DNA of 64,000 bases, taken from Maliibacterium massiliense. Its GTDB lineage: Bacteria; Bacillota; Clostridia; Christensenellales; Maliibacteriaceae. Positions within the stretch are counted from its first letter, which is position 1, and each line of letters opens with the position of its first letter. The position numbers and the translations under genes are program-made. Shown here in pieces: positions 52,375 to 61,818 of the stretch. The stretch covers positions 2,294,001 through 2,358,000 of the forward strand of contig NZ_LR026983.1 in NCBI RefSeq assembly GCF_900604345.1. Direction: 5' to 3'. The notes under the pieces are model-generated. The model made no database searches. It was given only the letters and a program-made list of their open reading frames with translations, and was not told where the DNA came from.

Positions 52375-53040
52375 ATGAGAAAGATCGCCATGACGCAAAA
52401 AGAGATTGCCCGCCTGGAGGCGCTCACGCGCACGGAGCGGGCGCTGCAGCAGGCGGGCTACGCGCTGGTGGCGGGCATGGACGAGGCGGGCCGCGGCCCG
52501 CTTGCCGGGCCGGTGGCGGCCGCGTGCGTGATCCTGCCCACCGACGCGCCCATCGCGGGCGTCAATGATTCCAAAAAGGTGTCCGCGCCCCGGCGCGAGG
52601 CGCTTTATGAGGAAATCATTGCAAAAGCCGTCGCCTACCACGTGGCGCTGGTGGCGCCGGCGCGCATTGATCAGATCAACATCCTGCAGGCCACGCGCCA
52701 GGCCATGTGCGAGGCGGTGCAGGGGCTGGCTGTGCAGCCCGATTACTTGCTAGTGGACGCGATGGAGCATCTGCCCGTGGCAATGCCCATGCGCGCGCTG
52801 GTGCACGGCGACGCGCTGTCGTACAGCATCGCGGCGGCGTCCATCCTGGCCAAGGTGACGCGGGACCGGCTGATGGTGACGATGGACGCGCAGTACCCGC
52901 AGTACGGCTTCGCGCAGCACAAGGGGTATGGCACGGCGCAGCACATCGCCGCGCTGAAGGCGTACGGTCCCTGTCCGCTGCACAGGCGCAGCTTTATCGG
53001 CCACTTTGTGCAGACGGCGGAGGGGAACGCGCATGGATAA
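52375..53040 (+). CDS. rnhB: ribonuclease HII
   Basis: 221 residues from ATG 52375 (GGAGG 7 bases upstream). The active-site GMDEAGRGPLAGPV with the first acidic pair, the middle Asp in YLLVDAMEHL, and the SYSIAAASILAKVTRDR segment are all conserved. It excises misincorporated ribonucleotides from DNA. It overlaps yraN by 8 bases. Confidence 0.97.
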   Translation: MRKIAMTQKEIARLEALTRTERALQQAGYALVAGMDEAGRGPLAGPVAAACVILPTDAPIAGVNDSKKVSAPRREALYEEIIAKAVAYHVALVAPARIDQINILQATRQAMCEAVQGLAVQPDYLLVDAMEHLPVAMPMRALVHGDALSYSIAAASILAKVTRDRLMVTMDAQYPQYGFAQHKGYGTAQHIAALKAYGPCPLHRRSFIGHFVQTAEGNAHG

Positions 53041-53395
53041 CCAGGCGCTGGGCAGGCTGGGAGAGGAACAGGCCTGCGCCTACCTTGTGGCGCGGGGCTA
53101 TGCGATTGTAGCGCGCAACGTGCGCACGCGCCAGGGAGAAGTGGACATCGTGGCGCGCCAGGGGGACGTGCTTGCCTTTGTAGAGGTCAAGACGCGTGCC
53201 TCCACGCGCTTTGGCATGCCCCAGCAGGCGGTGGACGCGCGCAAGCAGCGGCGCATCATCGCCGTGGCGCTGCAGTTTTTGCAGCAGCACCCCGCGTATG
53301 CGGCCTGTACGGTGCGCTTTGACGTCATTGCCTGCCTGCATGGAAACGTGACGCATTTTGTCGACGCATTTGCCGCGGACGGCGCCTTTTTTTGA
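53033..53395 (+). CDS. yraN: YraN family (UPF0102) putative nuclease
   Basis: 120 residues. The PD-(D/E)xK-like fold of UPF0102: GRLGEEQACAYLVARGY, GEVDIVARQGDVLAFVEVKTR with the acidic and lysine residues, and a C-terminal strand-helix (VRFDVIACLHG). Family function is unproven but likely DNA processing; in Clostridia it sits between rnhB and comM, as nearly here. The glycosyltransferase below is inserted into that order. Confidence 0.93.
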   Translation: MDNQALGRLGEEQACAYLVARGYAIVARNVRTRQGEVDIVARQGDVLAFVEVKTRASTRFGMPQQAVDARKQRRIIAVALQFLQQHPAYAACTVRFDVIACLHGNVTHFVDAFAADGAFF

Positions 53396-53445
53396 GAGGA
53401 AAAGAGGGTTTTCCCGCCGGCGCGTTGAATCGATAGAGGAACGAC

Positions 53446-53469
53446 GATGGAGAGTAACGCAACCACATG
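53446..53469 (+). CDS. possible 7-codon leader ORF
   Basis: ATG GAG AGT AAC GCA ACC ACA TGA, preceded by GAGG at a good distance. Its stop overlaps the ATG of the glycosyltransferase gene at 53467 (ATGA), which otherwise has no well-spaced ribosome binding site. It would couple translation of the large gene to this mini-ORF. Confidence 0.4.
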
Positions 53470-56400
53470 AATAGACGACGCAAAAAAGGATGGGCGCTCG
53501 CGCTGGCCCTGCTTGCGCTCCTGACGCTTGGCGGGTGCACGCAGATCCCCGTCACCACCCAGGCGCCCAGCTACGCGCCCGACGCCAATCCCTGGCTGAT
53601 CGACGGGGGCACGTTGAAGATGCCCGCCGGCATCTTCTGGCCGCTGGTGGCGCTCCTCACGCTTGGGTTTCTGGCGCTGTGCTTTTACGCTTACAAGCGG
53701 GCGCAGCGCATGGCGCGCCTGGGCGAGACGCCGTACGACGCGCTGGCGCTGGGCTGCGCGTTTGCGCTTGCCTTTACCCTGCGCGCCGTGCTGGCCATGG
53801 TGTTTGCGGGCCATCCCACGGACATCGCCTGTTTTTCCGTGTGGAGCCTGCGCATGGTGGAGGTCGGTCCGGCCGACTTTTACATTCCCACGCTCTTTTG
53901 CGATTACCCGCCGGGGTATTTCTATTTAAACTATCCTTTTGCGGCCATGGTCAAGCTCTTTGGCCTCGCCTACCAGTCCCCCTTTACCACGCTGCTGATC
54001 AAAATGCCCGCGATCTTGGCGGATCTTGCGCTGGCCTACGTATTGATGCGCGTGGTCTCGGCGCGCTATGGCAGGGCACAGGGGAGTCTCGCGGCGCTGC
54101 TGGTGCTGTTTAACCCCGCGCTGTGGGTCAACTCTGCGATGTGGGGGCAGATCGATTCGGTGCTGACCATCCTGCTGGTGCTGACGCTGCTGGACGTCAA
54201 GCGCGACTATGTGGTGCGCGCGGGGGCCTGGTACACGGTGGCGCTGCTGGTCAAGCCCCAGGCGCTCATCATCGGGCCGGTGCTGCTGTGGTATGTGATC
54301 GACTACTTCCGCCGCAACAAGGCCAGGGCGCTGCTGCCCGCGCTCTACACCGCGCTTGTGATGCTGGGCATCTTCCTGCTTGCGGTGATTCCCGCCGGCG
54401 TCAAGCAGCCGTTCGGCTGGCTGGCGGCCAAATACTTCGGCACCATGACCTCCTACCCGTACGCCACGCTCAACGCGCCCAATTTTTACGCGCTATTGGG
54501 TTACAACCTCAAGTATCATATCGATACGCTGCTGGGGGTGTCGATGCAGACGTGGGGCATCATCGGCATGGCGGCCTCGGTGGCGCTCTCGGGCATCGTG
54601 TATTTCCGCAAGAAGGGGGAGCGTCCGCTGCTGGGCAGCGCGGCGACGCTGATCTTTACGCTGTTCATGTTCGGGCCGAGCATCCACGAGCGCTACATCT
54701 ATCCGGCCATTATTCTGCTGTTTTTTATGGCGTGGCGCAGGCGCGATGCGCTGCTTGGCGGCATCGCGGCCGGCCTTTCGGCGGTGCAGTTTATCACGTG
54801 CATCGTGATACTGCGCGTCTTTCACTTCCCGGCAAACCACCCAGTGCTGCTCTTTTGCAGCGCGGCAAACCTCGCACTGTACCTGCTGTTTATGCTGCGC
54901 ATGTTCGGCTGGCGCGCGCCTGCGCGCCGCCACGCGCGCAGCGGGCGGCAGCCACAAACAAAAAGCACCGGAGGCACCAATATGAAGCGATCAGGGCGCG
55001 CGGCACAGGAACGCATTCTGCACGGCGCAAACATCTATCCCAAAGCCAGGTGGACGCGCCTGGACGTCATCCTGCTGACGCTGCTGACGCTCGTCTACGG
55101 CTTCATCGGCCTGTCGCGCCTGGGGGACAGGCATATGCCCCAGACCTACTGGCAGCCCGAGCGCAGCATGTTCTGCTATGAGGTGGACTTCGGCAGCGTG
55201 CAGGACATCGCCTACGTCAACACGCTCGCCCTCATCAACGACGGCAAGATGACTGTCGAGGTCTCCGAGGACGGCGTCAACTGGGGCGAACCCATCATTG
55301 AATGGGACCACAGCTTTTCCAAATACTGGGTGTGGCAGCGCCACAACACGCCCTTCCACGCCCGTTACGTGCGCTTTATGCCCACGCAGGCCAACTTTCG
55401 CCTGCTGGAGATCGGCTTTTTTGACGCAAACGACAATCTGATCACGCCGACGGTGATCCAGGCGCAGGACGACGCGTATCCTTTTGCCAACGCCTTTGAC
55501 GAGCAGCAGTACGTGCCCACCCGCGCCTCGTACATGAACAGCATGTATTTCGACGAGGTGTACCACCCGCGCACGGCGTACGAGCAGATCCACGGCTGGC
55601 AGATCTACGAGGTCACCCACCCGCCGCTGGGCAAGGACATCATGATGATCGGCATCAGCCTCTTTGGCATGACGCCCTTTGGCTGGCGCATCATGGGCGC
55701 GCTTGCGGGGGTGCTGATGGTGCCCGCCATGTACGTGCTGGGCAAGCAGCTCTTCAAAAAAACCAGGTACGCCTTTTTGACCAGCCTTTTGTTCACCTTC
55801 GACTTTATGCACTACGCCCAGACGCGCATCGCGACCATCGACTCGTTTTCGGTGCTGTTTATCATCGTGATGTTCATCTTTATGTACGATTACTTCACCC
55901 ACAGCTTCCACGATTACCCGCTGTGGCGCACGCTGCTTCCCCTGGGGCTGTGCGGCCTTATGTTCGGCGTCGGCGCGGCCACCAAGTGGATATGCATCTA
56001 CGCGGGCGGGGGCCTTGCGCTGCTGTTTTTCTACACGATGTATCTGCGCCTGCAGGAGTACCGCTGGGCGGGCAAGTACCTGAAGGTACTGCCCGAGCCT
56101 GTGGAGGAGCCGGTACAGGAACTGGACGCGGCCATGGCCGGCGATCCCCTGTGCATCGAGACGCAGGCAGAACGGGAGGCGCGCTTGGAGCGGACGCGCG
56201 CGCGCATGGGGCAGGTGCGCACGATGTTTCCCAAACGGCTTGCGGTTACCATCGCCTGGTGCCTGCTGTTCTTTATCGTGATCCCCTGCCTGATCTACTA
56301 CGCCTCCTACGCGCCCTACGTGGGCACGCCCAACCAAGGCGGCTCGCAGCTGGAGATCGTGCTGCGCAACCAGGAATATATGTTCAGCTATCACGATAAA

Positions 56401-56970
56401 CTGGTGCTGGAAATTCAAAAGGAACCCCATCCCTACGAATCCAAGTGGTACACCTGGCCGGTGATGATCCGCCCCATCTTCTTCTTTATGGGGGAAAACC
56501 TGCCGGAAGGCACGGTGGAGGGCCTGTCCTCCTTCGGCAACCCAGCGGTGTGGTGGCTCGGCTTTGTTGCGCTGATATGGATGATCTTCTCGCTCTTTAC
56601 CAAACGGCGGCAGGGGGACCACGCCCTATGGGCGCGTGCGCACAGGCAGGATCGCACCCGCTGGTTTATCCTCATCGGCCTTGCGGCGCAGTACGTGCCC
56701 TGGATGTTTGTGCCGCGTTCCACCTACATCTACCATTACTTTGCCACGGTGCCCTTCCTTGTGCTGTGCATTGTGGTGATGCTGCGCGACTTTCTGGAGG
56801 TCAAACCCCACAGCAGGGCGCGCAAAGGCGTGGTGATCGGCTACTGCGCGCTGACGGTGCTGCTGTTTGCGATGTTCTATCCGCTCATCACGGGCACGCC
56901 TATCCCCGCCTGGTACGCCCAGTGCTGCCGCTGGCTGCCCAGCTGGGTGCTTTACGGTTACTGGCTCTAG
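53467..56970 (+). CDS. fused GT-C glycosyltransferase with PMT (GT39) C-terminal half
   Basis: 1167 residues, two membrane glycosyltransferases in one frame. The start has a lipobox-like LGGC (Cys24). Residues about 55-490 are a polytopic GT-C enzyme (GT87/mannosyltransferase-like) with the acidic loop HPTDIACFSVW (Asp119) and CDYPPGYFYL. A basic linker (about 488-506) follows. The second half is a protein O-mannosyltransferase-type GT39: FDEVYHPRTAYEQ (about 695-707), HPPLGKDIMMIG, many helices, and an inserted beta-sandwich resembling F5/8 type C (about 560-655). An internal ATG (54982, residue 506) has GGAGG 7 bases upstream. These enzymes transfer sugars from polyprenyl-phosphate to extracytoplasmic acceptors; acceptor unknown. 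Confidence 0.9.
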   Translation: MNRRRKKGWALALALLALLTLGGCTQIPVTTQAPSYAPDANPWLIDGGTLKMPAGIFWPLVALLTLGFLALCFYAYKRAQRMARLGETPYDALALGCAFALAFTLRAVLAMVFAGHPTDIACFSVWSLRMVEVGPADFYIPTLFCDYPPGYFYLNYPFAAMVKLFGLAYQSPFTTLLIKMPAILADLALAYVLMRVVSARYGRAQGSLAALLVLFNPALWVNSAMWGQIDSVLTILLVLTLLDVKRDYVVRAGAWYTVALLVKPQALIIGPVLLWYVIDYFRRNKARALLPALYTALVMLGIFLLAVIPAGVKQPFGWLAAKYFGTMTSYPYATLNAPNFYALLGYNLKYHIDTLLGVSMQTWGIIGMAASVALSGIVYFRKKGERPLLGSAATLIFTLFMFGPSIHERYIYPAIILLFFMAWRRRDALLGGIAAGLSAVQFITCIVILRVFHFPANHPVLLFCSAANLALYLLFMLRMFGWRAPARRHARSGRQPQTKSTGGTNMKRSGRAAQERILHGANIYPKARWTRLDVILLTLLTLVYGFIGLSRLGDRHMPQTYWQPERSMFCYEVDFGSVQDIAYVNTLALINDGKMTVEVSEDGVNWGEPIIEWDHSFSKYWVWQRHNTPFHARYVRFMPTQANFRLLEIGFFDANDNLITPTVIQAQDDAYPFANAFDEQQYVPTRASYMNSMYFDEVYHPRTAYEQIHGWQIYEVTHPPLGKDIMMIGISLFGMTPFGWRIMGALAGVLMVPAMYVLGKQLFKKTRYAFLTSLLFTFDFMHYAQTRIATIDSFSVLFIIVMFIFMYDYFTHSFHDYPLWRTLLPLGLCGLMFGVGAATKWICIYAGGGLALLFFYTMYLRLQEYRWAGKYLKVLPEPVEEPVQELDAAMAGDPLCIETQAEREARLERTRARMGQVRTMFPKRLAVTIAWCLLFFIVIPCLIYYASYAPYVGTPNQGGSQLEIVLRNQEYMFSYHDKLVLEIQKEPHPYESKWYTWPVMIRPIFFFMGENLPEGTVEGLSSFGNPAVWWLGFVALIWMIFSLFTKRRQGDHALWARAHRQDRTRWFILIGLAAQYVPWMFVPRSTYIYHYFATVPFLVLCIVVMLRDFLEVKPHSRARKGVVIGYCALTVLLFAMFYPLITGTPIPAWYAQCCRWLPSWVLYGYWL

Positions 56971-57006
56971 ACGATGCAATAGTACGGTGGAAGGGGGGAT
57001 GCACAG

Positions 57007-58554
57007 GTGCTGGCACAGGTGCAGAGCTACGCGCTTTCCGGCCTGGAGGGCTACCGCGTGGACGTGGAGGTGGATATCTCCACCGGCCTGCCCGCCTTTG
57101 AGACGGTAGGCCTGCCCGACGCGGCGGTCAAAGAATCCAAAGAGCGGGTGCGCTCGGCTGTCAAAAACAGCGGTTTGGACTTCCCGCTTGCGCGCATCAC
57201 GGTCAACCTCGCGCCCGCAAACGCGCGCAAGGAGGGATCGCTCTACGACCTGCCCATCGCGCTGGGTATCCTCTGCGCGACCGGACAGATTCCCAAAGCT
57301 GCGCTGGAGGATACCGTTGTGGTGGGGGAACTGGCCCTCAACGGCGACGTGCGCGCGGTCAGCGGCGTGCTGCCCATGATGATCGCGGCGCACGCGCAGG
57401 GGGTGCGCAGGGTGATCCTGCCGCGCGGCAACGTGGGGGAGGCAAACTGCATCGAGGGCATGGCGGTGTACGTGGCCGATACGCTTGGCGGGCTGTGCAG
57501 CGCGCTTGGTGGGCAATGTGCGCTGGAGCGCGCCCCCTACACCCCGTGGGACGCCGCGCGGGGCAGGCACAGCGCCCAGGGCGTGGATTTGGCGCAGGTG
57601 CGCGGGCAGAAGAACGCCAAACGCGCGCTGGAGATCGCCGCGGCGGGCGGGCATAATCTTTTGATGGTGGGGCCGCCCGGCTCGGGCAAGACCATGCTGG
57701 CCCGCTGCTTGCCCACGATCCTGCCGGAGATGTCCATGCAGGAGGCTATGGAGGTCACCAAAGTGCACTCGGTGGCGGGGGTACTGCCCGAAGGCAGCGG
57801 CCTGCTGTGCGAGCGTCCCTTCCGCGCGCCGCATCACACCGCATCGGTGCCCGCCATGCTGGGTGGCGGCAGGAACGCCAAGCCCGGCGAAGTGAGCCTG
57901 GCCCACTTTGGCGTACTCTTTTTGGACGAATTTCCGGAGTTCCCGCGAGCGGTGCTGGAGGCGCTGCGCCAGCCGCTGGAGGATGGGGTGGTGCAGGTCA
58001 GCCGCGTCAACGCCAGCGTGACGTACCCCGCGCGCTGCATGCTGGTGGCCTCCATGAACCCCTGCCCGTGCGGCAACTACGGCTCAACCACCCAGAGCTG
58101 CCGCTGCACGCCCGCGCAGATCGCGCGCTACCTGGGGCGTGTGAGTGGTCCGCTGCTGGACCGCATCGACATGCAGATCGAGGTGGAGGCGGTGCCCATT
58201 GCATCGCTGCACGCGCCGGCGGGGGGCGAGGAAACCTCCGATGCGGTGCGCGCGCGGGTGGAGGAGGCGCGAAAATTCCAGCGCGACCGCTTCGCCGCGA
58301 GCGAGGGGCTCTACTTCAACGCGCAGCTGGACGCAAAATCGCTGGAACAGTACGCCGCGCTGCAGCCGGAGGCCCGCGCCCTGCTGGAGCAGGCGTTCAC
58401 AGCGCTCAAGCTTTCCGCACGGGCGCACGGGCGCATCATCAAGGTGGCCCGCACCATCGCGGATCTGGCGGGGAGCGATAGCATTTTATCCGAACACATT
58501 GCAGAGGCCATACAGTACCGCACATTGGACCGCAAATACTGGCATATGACTTAA
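57007..58554 (+). CDS. comM: ComM/YifB family AAA+ ATPase (Mg-chelatase-like)
   Basis: 515 residues from GTG 57007 (AAGGGGGG 8 bases upstream). N-terminal Lon-like/ribosomal S5-like domain (VDVEVDISTGLPAFETVGL), Walker A GPPGSGKTMLARCL, Walker B GVLFLDEFPEF, and CPCGNYGS with a zinc-like cluster plus the C-terminal Mg_chelatase_C. In transformable bacteria ComM is a branch-migration helicase. Followed by dprA, so these and the ComEA-like gene hint at natural competence. Confidence 0.95.
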   Translation: MLAQVQSYALSGLEGYRVDVEVDISTGLPAFETVGLPDAAVKESKERVRSAVKNSGLDFPLARITVNLAPANARKEGSLYDLPIALGILCATGQIPKAALEDTVVVGELALNGDVRAVSGVLPMMIAAHAQGVRRVILPRGNVGEANCIEGMAVYVADTLGGLCSALGGQCALERAPYTPWDAARGRHSAQGVDLAQVRGQKNAKRALEIAAAGGHNLLMVGPPGSGKTMLARCLPTILPEMSMQEAMEVTKVHSVAGVLPEGSGLLCERPFRAPHHTASVPAMLGGGRNAKPGEVSLAHFGVLFLDEFPEFPRAVLEALRQPLEDGVVQVSRVNASVTYPARCMLVASMNPCPCGNYGSTTQSCRCTPAQIARYLGRVSGPLLDRIDMQIEVEAVPIASLHAPAGGEETSDAVRARVEEARKFQRDRFAASEGLYFNAQLDAKSLEQYAALQPEARALLEQAFTALKLSARAHGRIIKVARTIADLAGSDSILSEHIAEAIQYRTLDRKYWHMT

Positions 58555-58570
58555 ATCGAGGACAATTTTT

Positions 58571-59689
58571 ATGCAGTACAACGAACAGGAAAAGCTGTGG
58601 ATATGGCTTGCGAGCGTTGCGGGCATGAATGCGCGTAAATTTGACGCGTTGCTCAGCGCTTTTGACACGCCAGCCTGTGTCTGGGAAGAGGGCACGGAGG
58701 AAACCTTGTCCCCCGTGGTGGGCCGTGCCACCGCATCGATGATCGCGGCCAGCCGCAACACCTTTTACCTGGAGGCCTTTTTACAGCGGCTGGAAAGCCT
58801 GGATATCCGCGCGCTGGCGCGCGTCAGCGATACGTATCCCGAGATGCTGCGGCATATCGACGACGCGCCCCCGGTGCTCTACACCCGCGGAAGAAGCGAC
58901 GTCTCCTTTGCAAAAAGCGCGGCTGTCGTAGGCTCGCGCAACGCCTCGCGCTACGGCAGGGAGATGGCCGTGCGCATCGCGGGCGGTCTTGGCGCAAATG
59001 GCGTGACGGTGGTATCGGGCCTTGCGCGGGGCATCGATACCTGCGCCCAGGTTGCCTGCATGGAAGCGGGCGGCGTCACGGTGGGCGTGCTGGGTTGCGG
59101 CCTGGACGTGGTCTACCCGCCGGAGAACAGGGAGGTTTTTCAGCGAGTGATGCAAGTGGGCATGCTGGTGAGTGAATACCCGCCGGGCACCAAGCCGCTG
59201 GGCGCACATTTCCCCGCGCGCAACCGCATCATCAGCGGCCTTGCGCACGCGGTGGTGCTCATCGAAGCCCAGGAAAAGAGTGGCACCATGATCACCGTGC
59301 GCCACGCGCAGACGCAGGGCCGCGAGGTGTTCGCCGTGCCCGCCAACATCACGGCTCCCTCGAGCTACTGGCCCAACCGGCTGATTCAGGAGGGGGCGGC
59401 CGTGGTGCTCGACGCGCAGGATATTCTCTCGGAAATGCGCTGGAATACCGGCAGCCACGCGCTGGCGCAGGGGGGCCGCGCATCGCTTGAAGAACTGGTG
59501 CTTTCCCCGCAGGAGGCGCTAGTTGTGGCGGCGCTGACCCATGGCGAGGCGACCTTTGACGAACTCTGCCAGATGACCGCGCTGCCTGCACAAATATTGA
59601 ATGTCCACTTGACAAGCTTGGAATTGCGGGAAATAATAGAACAGTTCCCAGGCAAAATCATTGCGCTGCACAGAAAATACGGTCCGTAA
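58571..59689 (+). CDS. dprA: DNA processing protein DprA
   Basis: 372 residues. N-terminal SAM-like helices, Rossmann-like core with AVVGSRNASRYG, VSGLARGIDTCAQVAC, GCGLDVVYPPENR, RNRIISGLAHAVVLIEA and the C-terminal winged-helix DprA_WH (about 305-372). It loads RecA on incoming single-stranded DNA. ATG 58571 lies 16 bases after comM. Confidence 0.96.
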   Translation: MQYNEQEKLWIWLASVAGMNARKFDALLSAFDTPACVWEEGTEETLSPVVGRATASMIAASRNTFYLEAFLQRLESLDIRALARVSDTYPEMLRHIDDAPPVLYTRGRSDVSFAKSAAVVGSRNASRYGREMAVRIAGGLGANGVTVVSGLARGIDTCAQVACMEAGGVTVGVLGCGLDVVYPPENREVFQRVMQVGMLVSEYPPGTKPLGAHFPARNRIISGLAHAVVLIEAQEKSGTMITVRHAQTQGREVFAVPANITAPSSYWPNRLIQEGAAVVLDAQDILSEMRWNTGSHALAQGGRASLEELVLSPQEALVVAALTHGEATFDELCQMTALPAQILNVHLTSLELREIIEQFPGKIIALHRKYGP

Positions 59690-59718
59690 GGCCGTTTTAG
59701 GATATTGGAGGAGACATC

Positions 59719-61818
59719 ATGGCGTCAAAACTCGTCATTGTAGAATCGCCGGCCAAGGCAAAAACCATCGCGAAGTTCCTGGGCCGGGGCTATAAGGTGG
59801 AAGCGTCCAACGGTCACGTACGCGACCTGCCCAAAAGCCAGCTGGGCATTGATATTGAAAACAATTTCACGCCCAAGTACATCACCATCCGCGGCCGTGG
59901 CGAGATCATCGACCGCCTTAAAAAGGAAGCAAAGGGCGCCTCGCGCGTCTATCTTGCAACTGACCCTGACCGCGAGGGAGAGGCCATTTCCTGGCATTTG
60001 GCGCACCTGCTCAAGATCGACCCCCAGCAGGCGTGCCGCATCTCGTTTAATGAGATCACCAAGGAAGCAATCCGCAGCGCCATGAAAAGCCCGCGCAGCA
60101 TCGACCTTTCGCTGGTGGATGCCCAGCAGGCCCGCCGCCTGCTGGACCGCCTGGTGGGCTACCAGATTAGCCCCATCCTGTGGCGCAAGGTGCGCAAGGG
60201 CCTCAGCGCCGGCCGCGTGCAGTCGGTGGCCACGCGCATGGTGTGCGACCGCGAGGAAGAGATCGACGCCTTCCAGCCCAAGGAGTATTGGAGCATTGAC
60301 GTGCAGCTGTGCGGCAAGGATACGCCCGTGGAGGTGACGGCCCAGTTTACCGGCAAAGAGGACGGCAAGCGCATGGCTCTGGACGACAAGCAGGCTGTGG
60401 ACGCGGTTCTCGCCGCCGTCAAGGGCCAGGATTTTGTCATCGCCAAGCTGGAGACCACCAAAAAGACCGCGCGCCCCTCGGCGCCCTTTACCACTAGCAG
60501 CCTGCAGCAGGAGGCGGCCCGCCGCTACGGGTTCTCCACCAAGCGCACCATGGTGCTGGCCCAGCAGCTCTACGAGGGCGTGGATATCAAGGGCGTGGGG
60601 CTGGTTGGCCTGGTCAGCTACATCCGCACTGATTCGGTGCGCGTGGCCCAGGAGGCGCAGGCAGCGGCGGCGGCGCTGATCAGGGAAAAGTACGGCGCGG
60701 ACTTCTGCCCGGAAAAGCCCAACGTATATAAAGGAAAATCCGACGCGCAGGACGCCCACGAGGCCATCCGCCCCACGTCGCTGGACCTTGCGCCCGAGCA
60801 GGTCAAGGCGTCCCTTTCGCGCGACCAGTATAAGCTCTATACCCTCATCTACAACCGCTTTATGGCCAGCCAGATGACGCCCGCGATCTACCAAGTGCAG
60901 TCGGCGATCATCGCCTGCGCGGGCTACCGCTTCCGCACCAGCGTTTCCAGCCTGGTGTTCAAGGGTTACCGCGCGGTATACATAGACGGCGACAAGGATC
61001 AGGACAAGGGCGGCAAGCTGGACGAGCGCCTGAGCGAGGGCCTGCGCATGTCGGCCAGTGAAATCCTCCCGCAGCAGCATTTTACCGAGCCGCCTTCGCG
61101 CTATAACGAGGCGCTGCTTGTGCGCGCGCTGGAGGAGCAAGGCATCGGACGGCCCAGCACCTACGCGCCCATCATCTCCACCATTTTGGATAAGGGCTAC
61201 GTGCAGCGCGAGGGGAAATTCCTCAAGCCCACAGAGCTGGGCATCATCGTCACCAAGCTGATGAAAGAGTATTTTACCGACGTGGTGGACATCGCCTTTA
61301 CCGCCGAGATGGAGAAGCGCCTCGACGACGTGGAGGAGGGCAGTGCCGACTGGCACAAAATTCTGACGGACTTCTACGGTCCGTTTGCAAAGAGCCTGGC
61401 GCACGCGGATAAAGCGATCGAGAAGATCACCATCCAGGACGAGGTGACGGACATCATCTGCGAGAAGTGCGGCGCCAACATGGTGATCAAAATGGGGCGC
61501 TACGGCAAATTCTACGCCTGCCCCAACTATCCCAAGTGCCACAACATCAAGCCGATTCTGCAGACCATTGACGCGCCCTGCCCCAAGTGCGGCGGCCAGG
61601 TGCTGGTTCGCCATTCGCGCAAAGGACGGCTGTTCTACGGCTGCAAAAACTATCCGCAGTGCGATTTTGTTTCCTGGGAAATGCCCATCAAAGACAAGTG
61701 TCCCCAGTGCGGCTCCTACATGGTGCGCAAACGCGATAAAAAGGGCACGGAGGTGCACCAGTGCGCCAACACCCAGTGCAGCTACCACGTGACGGTGGAA
61801 ACGCCGGAGGAGGCGTAA
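59719..61818 (+). CDS. topA: DNA topoisomerase I
   Basis: 699 residues. Toprim domain with LVIVESPAKAKTIAKFLG and LATDPDREGEAI (Asp82, Asp84, Glu86), catalytic Tyr301 in GLVSYIRTDSVRV, and three C-terminal Cys4 zinc ribbons (CEKCGANMVIK, CPKCGGQVLVR, CPQCGSYMVRK with their second Cys pairs). It relaxes negative supercoils. GGAGGAG before ATG 59719. trmFO starts at the base after its stop. Confidence 0.97.
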   Translation: MASKLVIVESPAKAKTIAKFLGRGYKVEASNGHVRDLPKSQLGIDIENNFTPKYITIRGRGEIIDRLKKEAKGASRVYLATDPDREGEAISWHLAHLLKIDPQQACRISFNEITKEAIRSAMKSPRSIDLSLVDAQQARRLLDRLVGYQISPILWRKVRKGLSAGRVQSVATRMVCDREEEIDAFQPKEYWSIDVQLCGKDTPVEVTAQFTGKEDGKRMALDDKQAVDAVLAAVKGQDFVIAKLETTKKTARPSAPFTTSSLQQEAARRYGFSTKRTMVLAQQLYEGVDIKGVGLVGLVSYIRTDSVRVAQEAQAAAAALIREKYGADFCPEKPNVYKGKSDAQDAHEAIRPTSLDLAPEQVKASLSRDQYKLYTLIYNRFMASQMTPAIYQVQSAIIACAGYRFRTSVSSLVFKGYRAVYIDGDKDQDKGGKLDERLSEGLRMSASEILPQQHFTEPPSRYNEALLVRALEEQGIGRPSTYAPIISTILDKGYVQREGKFLKPTELGIIVTKLMKEYFTDVVDIAFTAEMEKRLDDVEEGSADWHKILTDFYGPFAKSLAHADKAIEKITIQDEVTDIICEKCGANMVIKMGRYGKFYACPNYPKCHNIKPILQTIDAPCPKCGGQVLVRHSRKGRLFYGCKNYPQCDFVSWEMPIKDKCPQCGSYMVRKRDKKGTEVHQCANTQCSYHVTVETPEEA

